DNA from: a virus
Virus record (IMG/VR): IMGVR_UViG_3300042731_004976
Coordinates: 1-64,000 of that record
Strand: one strand, 5' to 3'
Length of the DNA: 64,000 nt
Shown here: piece by piece, positions 32,983 to 41,644 of the stretch
Layout: each line of letters opens with the position of its first letter
Numbering within the stretch: the first letter of the stretch is position 1
Notes under the pieces: generated by a model
The model's input: only the letters and a program-made list of their open reading frames with translations
What the model was told of the DNA's origin: nothing
Databases searched by the model: none
Translations under genes and position numbers: made by a program

Positions 32983-33753
32983 ATGGGAAATCCTACCAAC
33001 GCCGGGAATCTGACATCCGAAGGACCGTTTCAGTCGAGACAGTTCGACTTGGACACGTTCACCGATTGGATTCTCCGCCGCCTGGGGGCTCCCTTCTTCA
33101 AGGTCGAACTCACGTGCGAGCACGTCCACGAGGCTATCGAGGGGGCTATCCGTTGGTTCGCTGCCAAGAAGGGGGTCTTCAAGTTCGGCACGATCCCCAT
33201 CCAACCAGGACGGGTCGAATACCAACTTGCTGATGAAGTGGACATCGTTCTCGACGTAGCCTTCCGCGCGCCGCAGAGCGACATCAGCCTTATCTTCTCT
33301 CCGTATCTCCTATTGGACGAGAAGGTCCCGTACGACGTCTTCGCTGCCCCTCAGAGCGTTGGGCTCTACTCCAGCTACGTGCAGACGTTGCAGTACATCG
33401 AGACGGCAAAGCGCATTCTAGGAGCTGAGCTGGATTGGGAACAAAGAGGACGCTGCTTGTTCGTGTCCCCCACGCCCCGCCAAGCTTCGGTCGCCTTCCT
33501 CGAAGTCAAGAGCAGCAAGTTCAATTACAACGAGCTGCCGGAACGGGATGCGTATCTGATCCGTCAGTACGCTCTGGCTTGGGCGATGCGCGATTTGGGC
33601 ATGGTGCGTGGGAAGTTTTCTTCGTTCCCTGGTGCCCAAGGCGACCAGACGTTGAACGCAGACTACCTCCTGAGCGAGTCGAAGGACATGTTCGAAAAGC
33701 TCAACGAGGAGATCATTCTCACTGGGTACCCCATGAAGTTTGCGGTGGGTTAG
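32983..33753 (+). CDS. Neck protein (T4 gp13-like)
   Basis: 256 aa after AGACGAAGCC. The pattern FTDWILRRLGAPFFKVELTC, then VHEAIEGAIRWFAAKKGVF, with RDAYLIRQYALAWAMRDLGM later, matches T4-type neck proteins that sit below the portal and let the tail attach. It is followed directly by a hairpin and an inserted endonuclease gene. Confidence 0.7.
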   Translation: MGNPTNAGNLTSEGPFQSRQFDLDTFTDWILRRLGAPFFKVELTCEHVHEAIEGAIRWFAAKKGVFKFGTIPIQPGRVEYQLADEVDIVLDVAFRAPQSDISLIFSPYLLLDEKVPYDVFAAPQSVGLYSSYVQTLQYIETAKRILGAELDWEQRGRCLFVSPTPRQASVAFLEVKSSKFNYNELPERDAYLIRQYALAWAMRDLGMVRGKFSSFPGAQGDQTLNADYLLSESKDMFEKLNEEIILTGYPMKFAVG

Positions 33754-33773
33754 GGCATACTATGAAGTATGCC
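33754..33773 (+). promoter_or_regulatory. Hairpin covering the start of the inserted endonuclease gene
   Basis: Perfect 8-bp arms GGCATACT / AGTATGCC with loop ATGA, beginning at the base after the neck gene's TAG. The right arm contains the ATG (33769) of the nuclease gene. Such structures keep T4 homing endonucleases silent on read-through mRNA. Confidence 0.55.
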
Positions 33774-34281
33774 ATACGCCGATCCTGAGAAAGCAAGAGC
33801 CTACCGTCGTGAGTGGAAGAAGAGCCCAGAACAAAGAGCCAAAGCAGCGAAGCGTGCTCGCGAGCGCTATGCTGAGGACTCAGAATTCCGGGAGCGGAAC
33901 AAGGCCGCAGCGCGTCGATACCAGCAGGAGAATCCTCTCTCACCTGAGGAAGTCGAGAAGCGTAACAAGAAAAATGCAAAGCTCATTCGAGCCTCTCAAC
34001 TCAGGCGCCTCTATGGAATCACGGTGGAGGACTACCAGCGCCTATTTGCCAAGCAGAAAGGTTGCTGCGCGATCTGCGGTTCGAAGGAACCACGTCGAAC
34101 AGGCAGGAAACACTTGTGCGTGGATCATTGCCACGAAACCGGCAAAGTTAGGGGACTTCTCTGCGACCCATGCAACAACGGGTTTGGTCGATTTGGCGAC
34201 GACCCTCAACTTCTCAAGAGGGCAGTAGCCTACCTGGAACGCTATGACCAAAAAGAATTGCTGTCCCCCGAGTCCTCGTGA
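33769..34281 (+). CDS. Endonuclease VII-type HNH nuclease (probable homing gene)
   Basis: 170 aa. The N-terminal 75 residues are a basic helix (KARAYRREWKKSPEQRAK). The C terminus has CCAICG (99-104), VDHCHETGKVRGLLC (118-132) and CDPCNNGFG, the zinc/His-Me core of recombination endonuclease VII relatives. In T4 the true enzyme resolves DNA junctions during packaging, while many stand-alone relatives are mobile genes. Its insertion between two neck genes, 37-base overlap with the next gene and lack of a Shine-Dalgarno favour a mobile one. Confidence 0.8.
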   Translation: MPYADPEKARAYRREWKKSPEQRAKAAKRARERYAEDSEFRERNKAAARRYQQENPLSPEEVEKRNKKNAKLIRASQLRRLYGITVEDYQRLFAKQKGCCAICGSKEPRRTGRKHLCVDHCHETGKVRGLLCDPCNNGFGRFGDDPQLLKRAVAYLERYDQKELLSPESS

Positions 34282-34843
34282 CTGCCTTCCGTGCTTGAAC
34301 ATGCCGAAGCGCATCGAAGGGACGTGCGACTTCGATCTATCCGCGGAGAACGAAGACCTGTTCGCCTGTTGGAACCAGGAGCACACGGATGTGTCGGGCA
34401 CTACCGTGGACTACTGGGTGCAGGATCTCATCAACTCGAAGCTAGATCCGCTATACAACGAACCGGAGCTTCGTGTGTGGGCCGGACCGTTTCGCTTCAA
34501 GGCGTTCTTGGAATGGCCTGAGAAGACGTTCGAGACGCGAGAAGAAGGTGCTCGGGCTCTCTGGGAGACACAGATCTACGTGCCCCGTCTCAGCATCGAA
34601 GAATCCAACCTCCCGGGGTTCCCTCGGGAAGGAGACGTCGCGCGCATCTGGCAGATCCCCTTCTTCGACCAGTACGCTCAGGGCGTAGACTTCAACATTC
34701 CTGGGGCTGGATACTACTTCGACGTGATCAACGTCAACGAGGATGGACACGCTCTCGACAACTTCGAGTTCACTCGCTTCAAGCTCACCCTCAAGCGTCG
34801 CACGGAGTTTACGCCCGAGCGCCGTGTTCTCAACCAGACGTAG
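34244..34843 (+). CDS. Putative neck/head-completion protein (199 aa)
   Basis: Residues after about 20 (RIEGTCDFDLSAENEDLFAC...VYFDV-type beta sheets, FEFTRFKLTLKRRTEFTPER) look like a head-tail joining protein and its place next to the neck gene agrees. The N terminus (MTKKNCCPPSPRDCLPC) overlaps the nuclease gene by 38 bases. ATG 34302 is an alternative start, and the overlap may have arisen when the nuclease gene was inserted. The exact role is inferred. Confidence 0.55.
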   Translation: MTKKNCCPPSPRDCLPCLNMPKRIEGTCDFDLSAENEDLFACWNQEHTDVSGTTVDYWVQDLINSKLDPLYNEPELRVWAGPFRFKAFLEWPEKTFETREEGARALWETQIYVPRLSIEESNLPGFPREGDVARIWQIPFFDQYAQGVDFNIPGAGYYFDVINVNEDGHALDNFEFTRFKLTLKRRTEFTPERRVLNQT

Positions 34844-34855
34844 GAGATCGAAAGA

Positions 34856-35140
34856 ATGGCTAAGAAGCAAATCGTCGAGGAGGCGTGGCCTCACGGGAGG
34901 CGTCGTGTCTTGAAAGAAGAGGACACAATGGATGCGGCCTCTCAGAAGATCGTTCAGCAGATCGCTCTCGGAGCGAAGGCTGCGGGACTACTCGACACCG
35001 AGAATCCTTTGGAGGACACGATGTTCGTTCTTCGCGACATCGTTCGTCATCCGAACGCTCTGAAGATGGAACTGAAGAAGATGGCGAAGTCCGGTAGTCG
35101 CGCGGCTCAGACTCTGCGAACGGTTCGCAAGGAGATCTGA
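34856..35140 (+). CDS. Helical structural-module protein (94 aa)
   Basis: ATG after TAGGAGATCGAAAGA. The first 25 residues are basic; the rest is helical (MDAASQKIVQQIALGAKAAG), with an in-frame ATG at 34928. It resembles small virion or chaperone proteins only in a general way. Function unknown. Confidence 0.55.
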   Translation: MAKKQIVEEAWPHGRRRVLKEEDTMDAASQKIVQQIALGAKAAGLLDTENPLEDTMFVLRDIVRHPNALKMELKKMAKSGSRAAQTLRTVRKEI

Positions 35141-35143
35141 GCG

Positions 35144-35659
35144 TTGCCCATCACTACCGAGATGATGCAAGCAGCTGCTGCTGGCGGCCTCTCGGTAGTG
35201 TGTGCTTCCTGCGAACGTTACTGGGAAGCCCGGGAGAAGGGTATCCAAGGGGATCGATGCCTGGCTACGGACGGCTGTGGTTCTCCCCTGGCTCGTGGAA
35301 CATTCCACGAGTACCGAGGTCCCATGACTCCCGAAATGATGAAGCGCTGTTGCTTCGTCTGTGGTTCCCCCTCCGTGAAGGGTCTACGAGCTACCGGAAG
35401 TCCGCGTGTCATCGGAGTATGTGCCGAGCACTTTGCGTGGATGAACGATCCCGAAATGCGAAACCCGCTACCGTCTCAGGTTACTTCCAAACCGAAACGG
35501 AACTACCTCGACATCGATCCCAAGGTCCTGAACGGACACAAGCTGCCCTCGGAAAAATCTCTCCTGGGGACGATGCTCAAGACCGAAAAGGAGTGGGCGG
35601 ACAAGGACGGGGTCGAGTTCGACGCCATCCGCTTCCTTGGTCTGAAGCATGAGCATTGA
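35144..35659 (+). CDS. Cys-rich structural-module protein (171 aa)
   Basis: TTG start after AAGGAGATCTGAGCG. CASCERYW, CLATDGC and CCFVCGS with a later CAEH supply enough ligands for two zinc ions. A C-terminal helix follows (SEKSLLGTMLKTEKEWADKD). It overlaps the next gene by 11 bases. No family recognised. Confidence 0.6.
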   Translation: MPITTEMMQAAAAGGLSVVCASCERYWEAREKGIQGDRCLATDGCGSPLARGTFHEYRGPMTPEMMKRCCFVCGSPSVKGLRATGSPRVIGVCAEHFAWMNDPEMRNPLPSQVTSKPKRNYLDIDPKVLNGHKLPSEKSLLGTMLKTEKEWADKDGVEFDAIRFLGLKHEH

Positions 35660-36485
35660 CGTTCGAGTCCGCAGTCCGCAGGCGGGCAACCTAGACAAGC
35701 TGCTCCGGGAATGGCCGAAGCGACTGGAGCACGTCAAGGCGCAGCTCACTTACCTCGCAACCGAGTACGTACACGAGGAGATTCAGAGTCGGATCCCAAA
35801 CGATCAGGAGTACGGGAGTTATCGACGAGGGTTGACCTTCTCCAGGGTAATGGGGACCGGGAAGGACGTCGTCTATGCAGTACATATCAACCCGAAGAGC
35901 ACCAAAGTCCGGAAAATAGAGGCGAAAAATACGCTCCTCTACGTCAAAGCAAAGAGACGATCTCGAAGGACTCCTCCGGAGATCGCTGTTCTGGAGCGCT
36001 ACAATCCGTGGACTGTCCGTACTTTGCCCTTCGCGCCCAACAAGCGCTGGGCGATCGTAGTTTCTCAGAAGGCAAATCCCACCACCGTTGCGAAGGTGGA
36101 GGCTAAAAGGCAGCACCAACGGCCTGAATGGAGGCGCGCCCTGACCGAAGTCGGCGTCCGAACCATCAAAAAAGATCAGGGGATCAAGCTGTCCAAGAAG
36201 CTCGAAGCACTTCCCGATGTAGCTCTGGACGGTATTCGGCTAGAATTCGGTCTCGGTAATAGAGCAGAGCCTCACTGGCGACCTGCTATCCTAGGTCTCA
36301 GGAAGACCTTCTTCCGGAGACTGTTACGAACACGAAGAGGCAAGGAACTGATCGCAGCGCTCACAAACTCTCGCTTCAAGAAATGGACGAAGTGGCCTAA
36401 GAGGATGAGAGGAAAACTCCGCGCGGGCGAGGCGAAGAAGTTCGTAGGATTCCAGAAGCGCCTCGGCATACGGGGACAGAAGTAA
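35649..36485 (+). CDS. Putative tail-completion or minor structural protein (278 aa)
   Basis: The N-terminal segment (LDKLLREWPKRLEHVKAQLT...YVHEEIQSRIP) resembles HK97 gp10-type tail-completion proteins, which join head and tail. The C terminus is strongly basic (RRLLRTRRGKEL; KKWTKWPKRMRGKLR). Position between neck and sheath genes agrees. Similarity is moderate. Confidence 0.5.
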   Translation: MSIDVRVRSPQAGNLDKLLREWPKRLEHVKAQLTYLATEYVHEEIQSRIPNDQEYGSYRRGLTFSRVMGTGKDVVYAVHINPKSTKVRKIEAKNTLLYVKAKRRSRRTPPEIAVLERYNPWTVRTLPFAPNKRWAIVVSQKANPTTVAKVEAKRQHQRPEWRRALTEVGVRTIKKDQGIKLSKKLEALPDVALDGIRLEFGLGNRAEPHWRPAILGLRKTFFRRLLRTRRGKELIAALTNSRFKKWTKWPKRMRGKLRAGEAKKFVGFQKRLGIRGQK

Positions 36486-36497
36486 GGAGAACGATCG

Positions 36498-36908
36498 ATG
36501 AACAACCGGATCAATGCGGTACTCGAAAACATCCGAGCGACCATGGAAGGCGAGGGCGACGACGCCACTGCTTACGGTCCTTCGGTTTCCGGAGACGTTG
36601 GAGGTGCAACGAACGCCGATGCTGAGGCAGGTGCCGGCGGAGCGGTGAACCCGAGCGATGTCAGCAACACGCTCGACCTCTACCTCTCGGAGATCTCCGA
36701 CCTCCTCACCCTGGAGTACGGCAAGAACGAGAACGAAGCGATGAACTTCGTGTTCAGTGCAGCTTCGGCTCTCGCTCGTGAAGGCGTCATTCCCGAGGTT
36801 CCGAGCGACAGCGCTACGGACGACGAGGTGGCTCAGTGGCTCGGCAAGGCCAAGAGCGTCCAGTTCGCGTCCCACGTGCTGAACCGCGCTCGTGAGATGA
36901 GCAAGTAG
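36498..36908 (+). CDS. Hypothetical structural-module protein (136 aa)
   Basis: ATG after GTAAGGAGAACGATCG. A Gly/Ala/Asp-rich N terminus is followed by a helical domain (LDLYLSEISDLLTLEYGKNE). Its start (MNNRINAVLENIRATMEGEG) resembles the short helical terminal segments of other virion-type proteins here. Role unknown. Confidence 0.6.
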   Translation: MNNRINAVLENIRATMEGEGDDATAYGPSVSGDVGGATNADAEAGAGGAVNPSDVSNTLDLYLSEISDLLTLEYGKNENEAMNFVFSAASALAREGVIPEVPSDSATDDEVAQWLGKAKSVQFASHVLNRAREMSK

Positions 36909-36927
36909 GGGGTAACACCAGGGCCCC

Positions 36928-37707
36928 ATGGCTCAGGAGCTACCCACCCTATCGCCTGTAGAACGGGCACGCTTAGTCGCTCGACGCTTCGGTGCTGAGC
37001 GACAAGGGCGGGTGACCATCCGAGACTTCGACCAAGGAATGGTCGAGACCCTTGGTGCTTGTGTCTACCCAGACCTCTCGGTCCCGGACAACCAGCGGTA
37101 CTGGTTGAAACTCGACGGCATTGATCCCCCTCCGGGAAAGCCGGGCGTCCTCGTGACGTTCAGCTTCCCGGAGGCCGAGTTCAAATCGTACGTCGTTCCT
37201 CTCGTACTCTTCCGTAGGGACGATATCTCGCCAGCGAACGAGCGATGGCACTCCGTTGGGCACGAAGGGTACCGGGCTCCAGCCCCCGACGCCAACAAGG
37301 TGATCGTTCCGAATACAGCTCCCGCCAGTGTCGCTGGCAAGACTGGGTACGATCGCGTTGAGGTGGGCCTAGCACCCATCCCCTTCGATATCACCTACAC
37401 GATCTCGATCTTCTGTCATTACCGCGGAGCCATCGGGCAACGTGGGCAGGTGAATTCGATCCTGGGACATGTCCTCCGGATCTTCCCGCCGTATGGGAAG
37501 GTTTACGTGAAGGACGACATCGGAGACTACCGCGGGTACTACACCTTCACGGAGTCGACTTCCGTTCTGGACGAACACCCCGAAGTTGCGGAGCGCATAA
37601 TCGGTTTTGGTGTAACCGTTCGTGTTGAGGCTGAACTCGATCTATCGGAACCGACGATCCACAGAACAGTCACTCAACCATTGACCGTCAACCTCAAGCA
37701 ACTGTAA
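36928..37707 (+). CDS. Putative tail terminator/completion protein (259 aa)
   Basis: Beta-rich protein (GVLVTFSFPEAEFKSYVVPL; ITYTISIFCHYRGAIGQRGQ) with LRIFPPYGKVYVKDDIGDYR in the middle. It lies a little upstream of the sheath gene, where myoviruses commonly encode the protein that caps tail tube and sheath. The role is inferred from position and fold type only. Confidence 0.5.
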   Translation: MAQELPTLSPVERARLVARRFGAERQGRVTIRDFDQGMVETLGACVYPDLSVPDNQRYWLKLDGIDPPPGKPGVLVTFSFPEAEFKSYVVPLVLFRRDDISPANERWHSVGHEGYRAPAPDANKVIVPNTAPASVAGKTGYDRVEVGLAPIPFDITYTISIFCHYRGAIGQRGQVNSILGHVLRIFPPYGKVYVKDDIGDYRGYYTFTESTSVLDEHPEVAERIIGFGVTVRVEAELDLSEPTIHRTVTQPLTVNLKQL

Positions 37708-37718
37708 GGTGGTGACAG

Positions 37719-38051
37719 ATGGGCAGGTACTTCAACAAAGGACGCGGCAGTCTTCCTCTGACTCTGAGTGATGGGAAGTCCGTCTCCGTACCTGGCAATT
37801 CTTGGATCGTCCTCGAAGGACGTGACGAAACGACCGCAAGCGTGCGGCGTGCTGTTCGGAAGGAGCAACTCTTCCAGCAGATCGCAAAGAAGCAGCCTGC
37901 GGCTTCAGCAACGAAGAAGACAGAGGTGAAGACCACGGCAACTCCTGCCGGGGAAGAGGCTCCTGCGGATACCGCAGCCGAGGAGTCGAAGCCTACAGAA
38001 GCGGCACCGAAGAAAGCGCGGCGCAGCCGTGCTCGCGCAACAGCCGAGTAG
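37719..38051 (+). CDS. Small protein with beta domain and charged tail (110 aa)
   Basis: Residues 1-45 (GRGSLPLTLSDGKSVSVPGN) are a small beta unit with a disordered Lys/Ala/Glu tail ending in KKARRSRARATAE. This architecture repeats that of the gene at 32312. ATG after AAGGTGGTGACAG. Located just before the sheath. Role unknown. Confidence 0.6.
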   Translation: MGRYFNKGRGSLPLTLSDGKSVSVPGNSWIVLEGRDETTASVRRAVRKEQLFQQIAKKQPAASATKKTEVKTTATPAGEEAPADTAAEESKPTEAAPKKARRSRARATAE

Positions 38052-38085
38052 TTCGTAGGTTTCCAAAAAACCCAGGAGGTAGACC

Positions 38086-41000
38086 GTGGCAGAATTTCTG
38101 AGCCCGGGAGTTTTCATCGAGGAAGTCCCGTCGACAGTCCAGACCATTGCGGCTGTCTCCACCTCGAACTTGGGGATCATCGGTTTCACGACCAAGGGTC
38201 CGGTGGACGAGGCGACGCTGGTCACTTCTCCGGATCAGTTCTTCCGAACCTTCGGAGAGCTGTCCCCCGATACCTTCACGGGTCTCTCGGTTCTGGCCTT
38301 CTTCGCCAACGGTGGTCGTCGAGCCTTCGTGGTTCGTGTCGTTCCAAGCGATGCGGTCACTGCCGATGCCGACCTTCAGAGCAAGACCTACTCGCAGCAA
38401 ATCGAGACGGGTGACGGGTCCACAGTCAACTTCACGAAGACCGATCTCAACACCACGCTCAAGGTGAACGGGGGTCTGTCCCCGATCATCGCCTACAACG
38501 GTCTGGCCAACGCCGGTATCCTTCTCCAGTGGCGTTCTGCTGGCGCAGCGATTGCTGCGGAGCGGGTGAAGGACATCACGGACGGTACCACGGATCTCGA
38601 CCTGGTCGACAGCCAGGCGGAGTACGGGTTCACCATCGATCCCACGCAGCTTCCCGCCCTCGCCGAAGAGGACTGGGAGCAGCTCGCCGTCGTTCCGGGT
38701 ACGGTCACCCTCTCGTTCGATCCGGACGGTGGTGGTGCACGCACTCTCGTCCTGGCCAATCCCACTTCTGGATCGGTATCCTCCACCCCAGGGGACGGAG
38801 CCACGACCGACTCCGAGACGGTTGTGGTCTTCGACTACGCTACGGGACGTGGATCCATTCTCTTCGGTGCTTCCGACATCAACGATGTGCCCGATGCCTC
38901 CGTGGTCGCAGCGTCTCTGACACTCGCCTACACCCCGACGACAACTTCGCGTCAGGCTCGGGACGATGGTTCCGGGAACATCATTCAGATCACAACGAGC
39001 ACGATCGATGCCGGTGGTACCAACACCATCGACTACAACGACGGTTCCTACGACTTCGACACTACGGTGGGGGCCACCCCTCACGACGGTGCGCCCATTC
39101 TGGCGACGTACTTCATCGAAGCGTTCGACCTGAACCCCGTCTCTCCCGGCGAGTGGGCGAACAACATCAAGCTCCAGGTGCAGGGCAACGCGAACTACTT
39201 CGATGCGTCTACGCAGACGTACACGAAGTTCGACGTCAACGTCACGGAGTTGAACTCGCAGAGTGGTCTCTTCGAGGTCGTCGAGTCCTACGAAGCCCTC
39301 GACTTCTCGGATTCAAGCGCCGTCGACTACTTCGTCGATGTCATCAACGAGCTGTCCGACCTGATCGAAGTCACGTCTCCCGCAGGGGACGAGGCTCCTG
39401 GTACCCTCAACGGGCGCTCGGTGACTCAGGAGATCGGTGCTGGCGGAGCCAACTTCACCCCGGCAACCTTCGGTGCTGTGGATCTCCTCGGAGATGACCT
39501 TCGAGACCAAGGCTTCGCCATTGGGCCTCGGAGCGTCGTTCTCACGGCAACCGACAAGGGTCTCGCTGCAACGGGAACCATCACCACGGTGGCGGAAGCA
39601 AGCCTCATCGATGGCGAGACCTTCACGCTCGACGACGGTGTGAACCCGGCCATCACCTTCGAGTTCGATGTCGGAGGCGGTGGTGTAGTTGCAGGCAACG
39701 TGGCGGTAGTCATTGCTGCCATGGACACGGCGGACGTTGTCCGGGATGCCATCATTACTGCGGTCAACGGTGAGGCTGCTGCTGGCAACATCCTCATTCG
39801 TGCCGCAGACGGTGGTGCCGCGACTGTCGACCTCACCCACGCTCGTACGGGTGTGGTGGGCAACCAGGCCATCACGGACACGGTGGCCGATGCAGGCTTC
39901 GTTGTCGTAGGCATGGCCGGCGGTACTGCCGACACCACGCTCACCGTCAACGATGATGGTACGGGTGCTCTCACGGGGGATATCGATCCGACCTACGCCA
40001 CTACGGTGACGGTGTCGGGTACGGACATTCCCCCGAACGAGATCAACTACGCGCTAGGCTGGGCGAACTTCCAGTTCAACACGACCAACGGTCTCAAGGG
40101 CGGAACGCTCGTGGAAGCGGCCTTCTACACCGACCCCGAGGAATCCGTTCGGGAAGACCAGTTCGGCGACACCGACAAGCAGTTCACGGATACGGCTGCT
40201 GTTCCCGTGGATCACTACGCTGCCGGCTCCGACGGAACCTTCACGTCGAGCACGTACTCCAGGACGCAGTTCTCGGATCCGACTCTCCAGTCGGGCGACC
40301 GTGGTCTCTATGCCCTGAACAAGGTCGACGAGATCATGCAGGTCATCATCCCGGACTTCGCGGGTGATGTGACGGTGACAGGAGATCTTCTCGACTACGC
40401 CGCTGCACGAGCTGCTCTGCCCTCGGGTGGAGACCGCTTCATCATCCTGGCGGTTCCCGTGGGATCCGATGCTCAGGAGGCGGTGGACTGGTTCCGTTTC
40501 GACCTGGGACGGTTTAGCAAGTTCGCGGCTCTCTACTGGCCTTGGATTCGGGTTGCCGATCCTCTGGCGGACGGGCGACCGCTGCTCATGCCGCCTCTGG
40601 GCCACGTTGCAGGTGTCTACGCACGTACCGACACGACTCGAAACGTGGGCAAGGCCCCTGGTGGTACCGTGGACGGTGCTCTCAACTTCCTGATCGGTCT
40701 GGAAACGGAACCGACACAGGGGGATCGAAACTTCGTCTACCCGAACAAGATCAACCCGCTCATTTCCAGCCCGCAGACGGGTCTGGCGGTGTGGGGTGTC
40801 CGTACCATCGCCATCGAAAGCGAGTGGCGATACATCCAAGCACGTCGGCTCTTCATGTTCTTGGAGAAGTCGGTGTTCAACGCCACCGGGTGGATCGTCT
40901 TCGAGAACAACGGTCCTGGCCTCTGGTCTCGCATCAAGGGTCAGCTCGATGGCTTCCTCTCGAACCTCTTCAACGAGGGGCTGTTCTTCGGGGCTTCGCC

Positions 41001-41151
41001 TACCGATGCGTACTTCGTCGTCGTGGACGAGACCAACAACGATGCGGCTTCCATCGAAGCAGGTCAGGTCATCATCGACATCGGAGTCGCCCCGAACCGC
41101 CCGGCGGAGTTCGTTCGCTTCCGCTTCCAGCAGAAGACGATCTCAGGCTAG
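38086..41151 (+). CDS. Tail sheath protein with large inserted domains (1021 aa)
   Basis: GTG start after CCAGGAGGTAGACC. The N terminus (FLSPGVFIEEVPSTVQTIAA) and C terminus (WRYIQARRLFMFLEKSVFNA...GWIVFENNGPGLW...RFQQKTISG) are classic contractile sheath signatures. The family usually has 400-700 residues. Between about 100 and 700 lie several beta modules, including a domain at about 485-625 (IDGETFTLDDGVNPAITFEF) of a type I associate with bacterial and phage surface proteins. These should decorate the outside of the sheath. The sheath contracts to drive the tube through the envelope. Confidence 0.9.
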   Translation: MAEFLSPGVFIEEVPSTVQTIAAVSTSNLGIIGFTTKGPVDEATLVTSPDQFFRTFGELSPDTFTGLSVLAFFANGGRRAFVVRVVPSDAVTADADLQSKTYSQQIETGDGSTVNFTKTDLNTTLKVNGGLSPIIAYNGLANAGILLQWRSAGAAIAAERVKDITDGTTDLDLVDSQAEYGFTIDPTQLPALAEEDWEQLAVVPGTVTLSFDPDGGGARTLVLANPTSGSVSSTPGDGATTDSETVVVFDYATGRGSILFGASDINDVPDASVVAASLTLAYTPTTTSRQARDDGSGNIIQITTSTIDAGGTNTIDYNDGSYDFDTTVGATPHDGAPILATYFIEAFDLNPVSPGEWANNIKLQVQGNANYFDASTQTYTKFDVNVTELNSQSGLFEVVESYEALDFSDSSAVDYFVDVINELSDLIEVTSPAGDEAPGTLNGRSVTQEIGAGGANFTPATFGAVDLLGDDLRDQGFAIGPRSVVLTATDKGLAATGTITTVAEASLIDGETFTLDDGVNPAITFEFDVGGGGVVAGNVAVVIAAMDTADVVRDAIITAVNGEAAAGNILIRAADGGAATVDLTHARTGVVGNQAITDTVADAGFVVVGMAGGTADTTLTVNDDGTGALTGDIDPTYATTVTVSGTDIPPNEINYALGWANFQFNTTNGLKGGTLVEAAFYTDPEESVREDQFGDTDKQFTDTAAVPVDHYAAGSDGTFTSSTYSRTQFSDPTLQSGDRGLYALNKVDEIMQVIIPDFAGDVTVTGDLLDYAAARAALPSGGDRFIILAVPVGSDAQEAVDWFRFDLGRFSKFAALYWPWIRVADPLADGRPLLMPPLGHVAGVYARTDTTRNVGKAPGGTVDGALNFLIGLETEPTQGDRNFVYPNKINPLISSPQTGLAVWGVRTIAIESEWRYIQARRLFMFLEKSVFNATGWIVFENNGPGLWSRIKGQLDGFLSNLFNEGLFFGASPTDAYFVVVDETNNDAASIEAGQVIIDIGVAPNRPAEFVRFRFQQKTISG

Positions 41152-41179
41152 CCTCGCTCACGAATGAAGGAGTAGATCA

Positions 41180-41548
41180 ATGCAAGTTACGTTCACGAAT
41201 GCATCGGGAGACGACCTCTTCCTTTCGCAGCTGTACCGCAACCTCGCTGCCGGCGAGTCGCTCACCACGAGCCGTACTCCCCTCGACATCGACGGAGACC
41301 AGGCACTCAAGGCTCTCATCGAAGCAGGTGACATCACCATCTCGGCAGTCACCGAGGCTGGTGACACCATCTACTTCGCTCGAATCGCGGGTTCCGACGC
41401 TCTCGTGCCTCTGGCGGTCTACGATGATGCAGGACGTCCGGATCCCACAGCGGTTCCGGCTGGTACTGCCATCTTCAACTCGGATGACGGCTTTCCGAAC
41501 TACAGCGACGGCACCAACTGGGTCGACGCTGCCGGCGTAACCACCTGA
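41180..41548 (+). CDS. Putative virion decoration protein, copy 1 (122 aa)
   Basis: ATG after AATGAAGGAGTAGATCA. The first 60 residues (VTFTNASGDDLFLSQLYRNL, AGESLTTSRTPLD, ALIEAGDITISAV) align with the start of the gene at 41645, so the two are paralogues. The rest is a small beta domain. Its position beside sheath and tube, and the beta fold, suggest a surface or tail protein. Confidence 0.6.
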   Translation: MQVTFTNASGDDLFLSQLYRNLAAGESLTTSRTPLDIDGDQALKALIEAGDITISAVTEAGDTIYFARIAGSDALVPLAVYDDAGRPDPTAVPAGTAIFNSDDGFPNYSDGTNWVDAAGVTT

Positions 41549-41549
41549 T

Positions 41550-41576
41550 GGGGCTCTTGAGCCCCTGAAGGGGCTC
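41550..41576 (+). repeat. Three-arm element forming alternative hairpins
   Basis: GGGGCTC (41550-41556), TT, GAGCCCC (41559-41565), TGAA, GGGGCTC (41570-41576). The middle arm can pair with either side, so two mutually exclusive 7-bp hairpins are possible. It begins 2 bases after a TGA. Confidence 0.7.
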
Positions 41577-41601
41577 ATGCTAGAACGGACGACTTGGACG
41601 C

Positions 41602-41620
41602 TCAGCGCAAGCTGCGCTGA
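41602..41620 (+). repeat. Perfect 8-bp hairpin before the second paralogue
   Basis: TCAGCGCA / TGCGCTGA with loop AGC, followed by ACGGACGGAGG (41627-41637) and the ATG. There is no U-tract. It may be a processing or stability element between the two paralogous genes. Confidence 0.65.
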
Positions 41621-41644
41621 AATCTCACGGACGGAGGCCCCATC

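Noticed and set aside
37993-39084. 363-codon minus-strand frame over the sheath gene
   Set aside because: Shadow of the sheath reading frame, with the composition expected for the antisense of GC-rich codons and no promoter.
41557-41586. TTGAGC-N18-TAGAAC as a promoter before the second decoration gene
   Set aside because: The -35 is formed by the hairpin arms and the match is weak; it could be real but is not supported enough.
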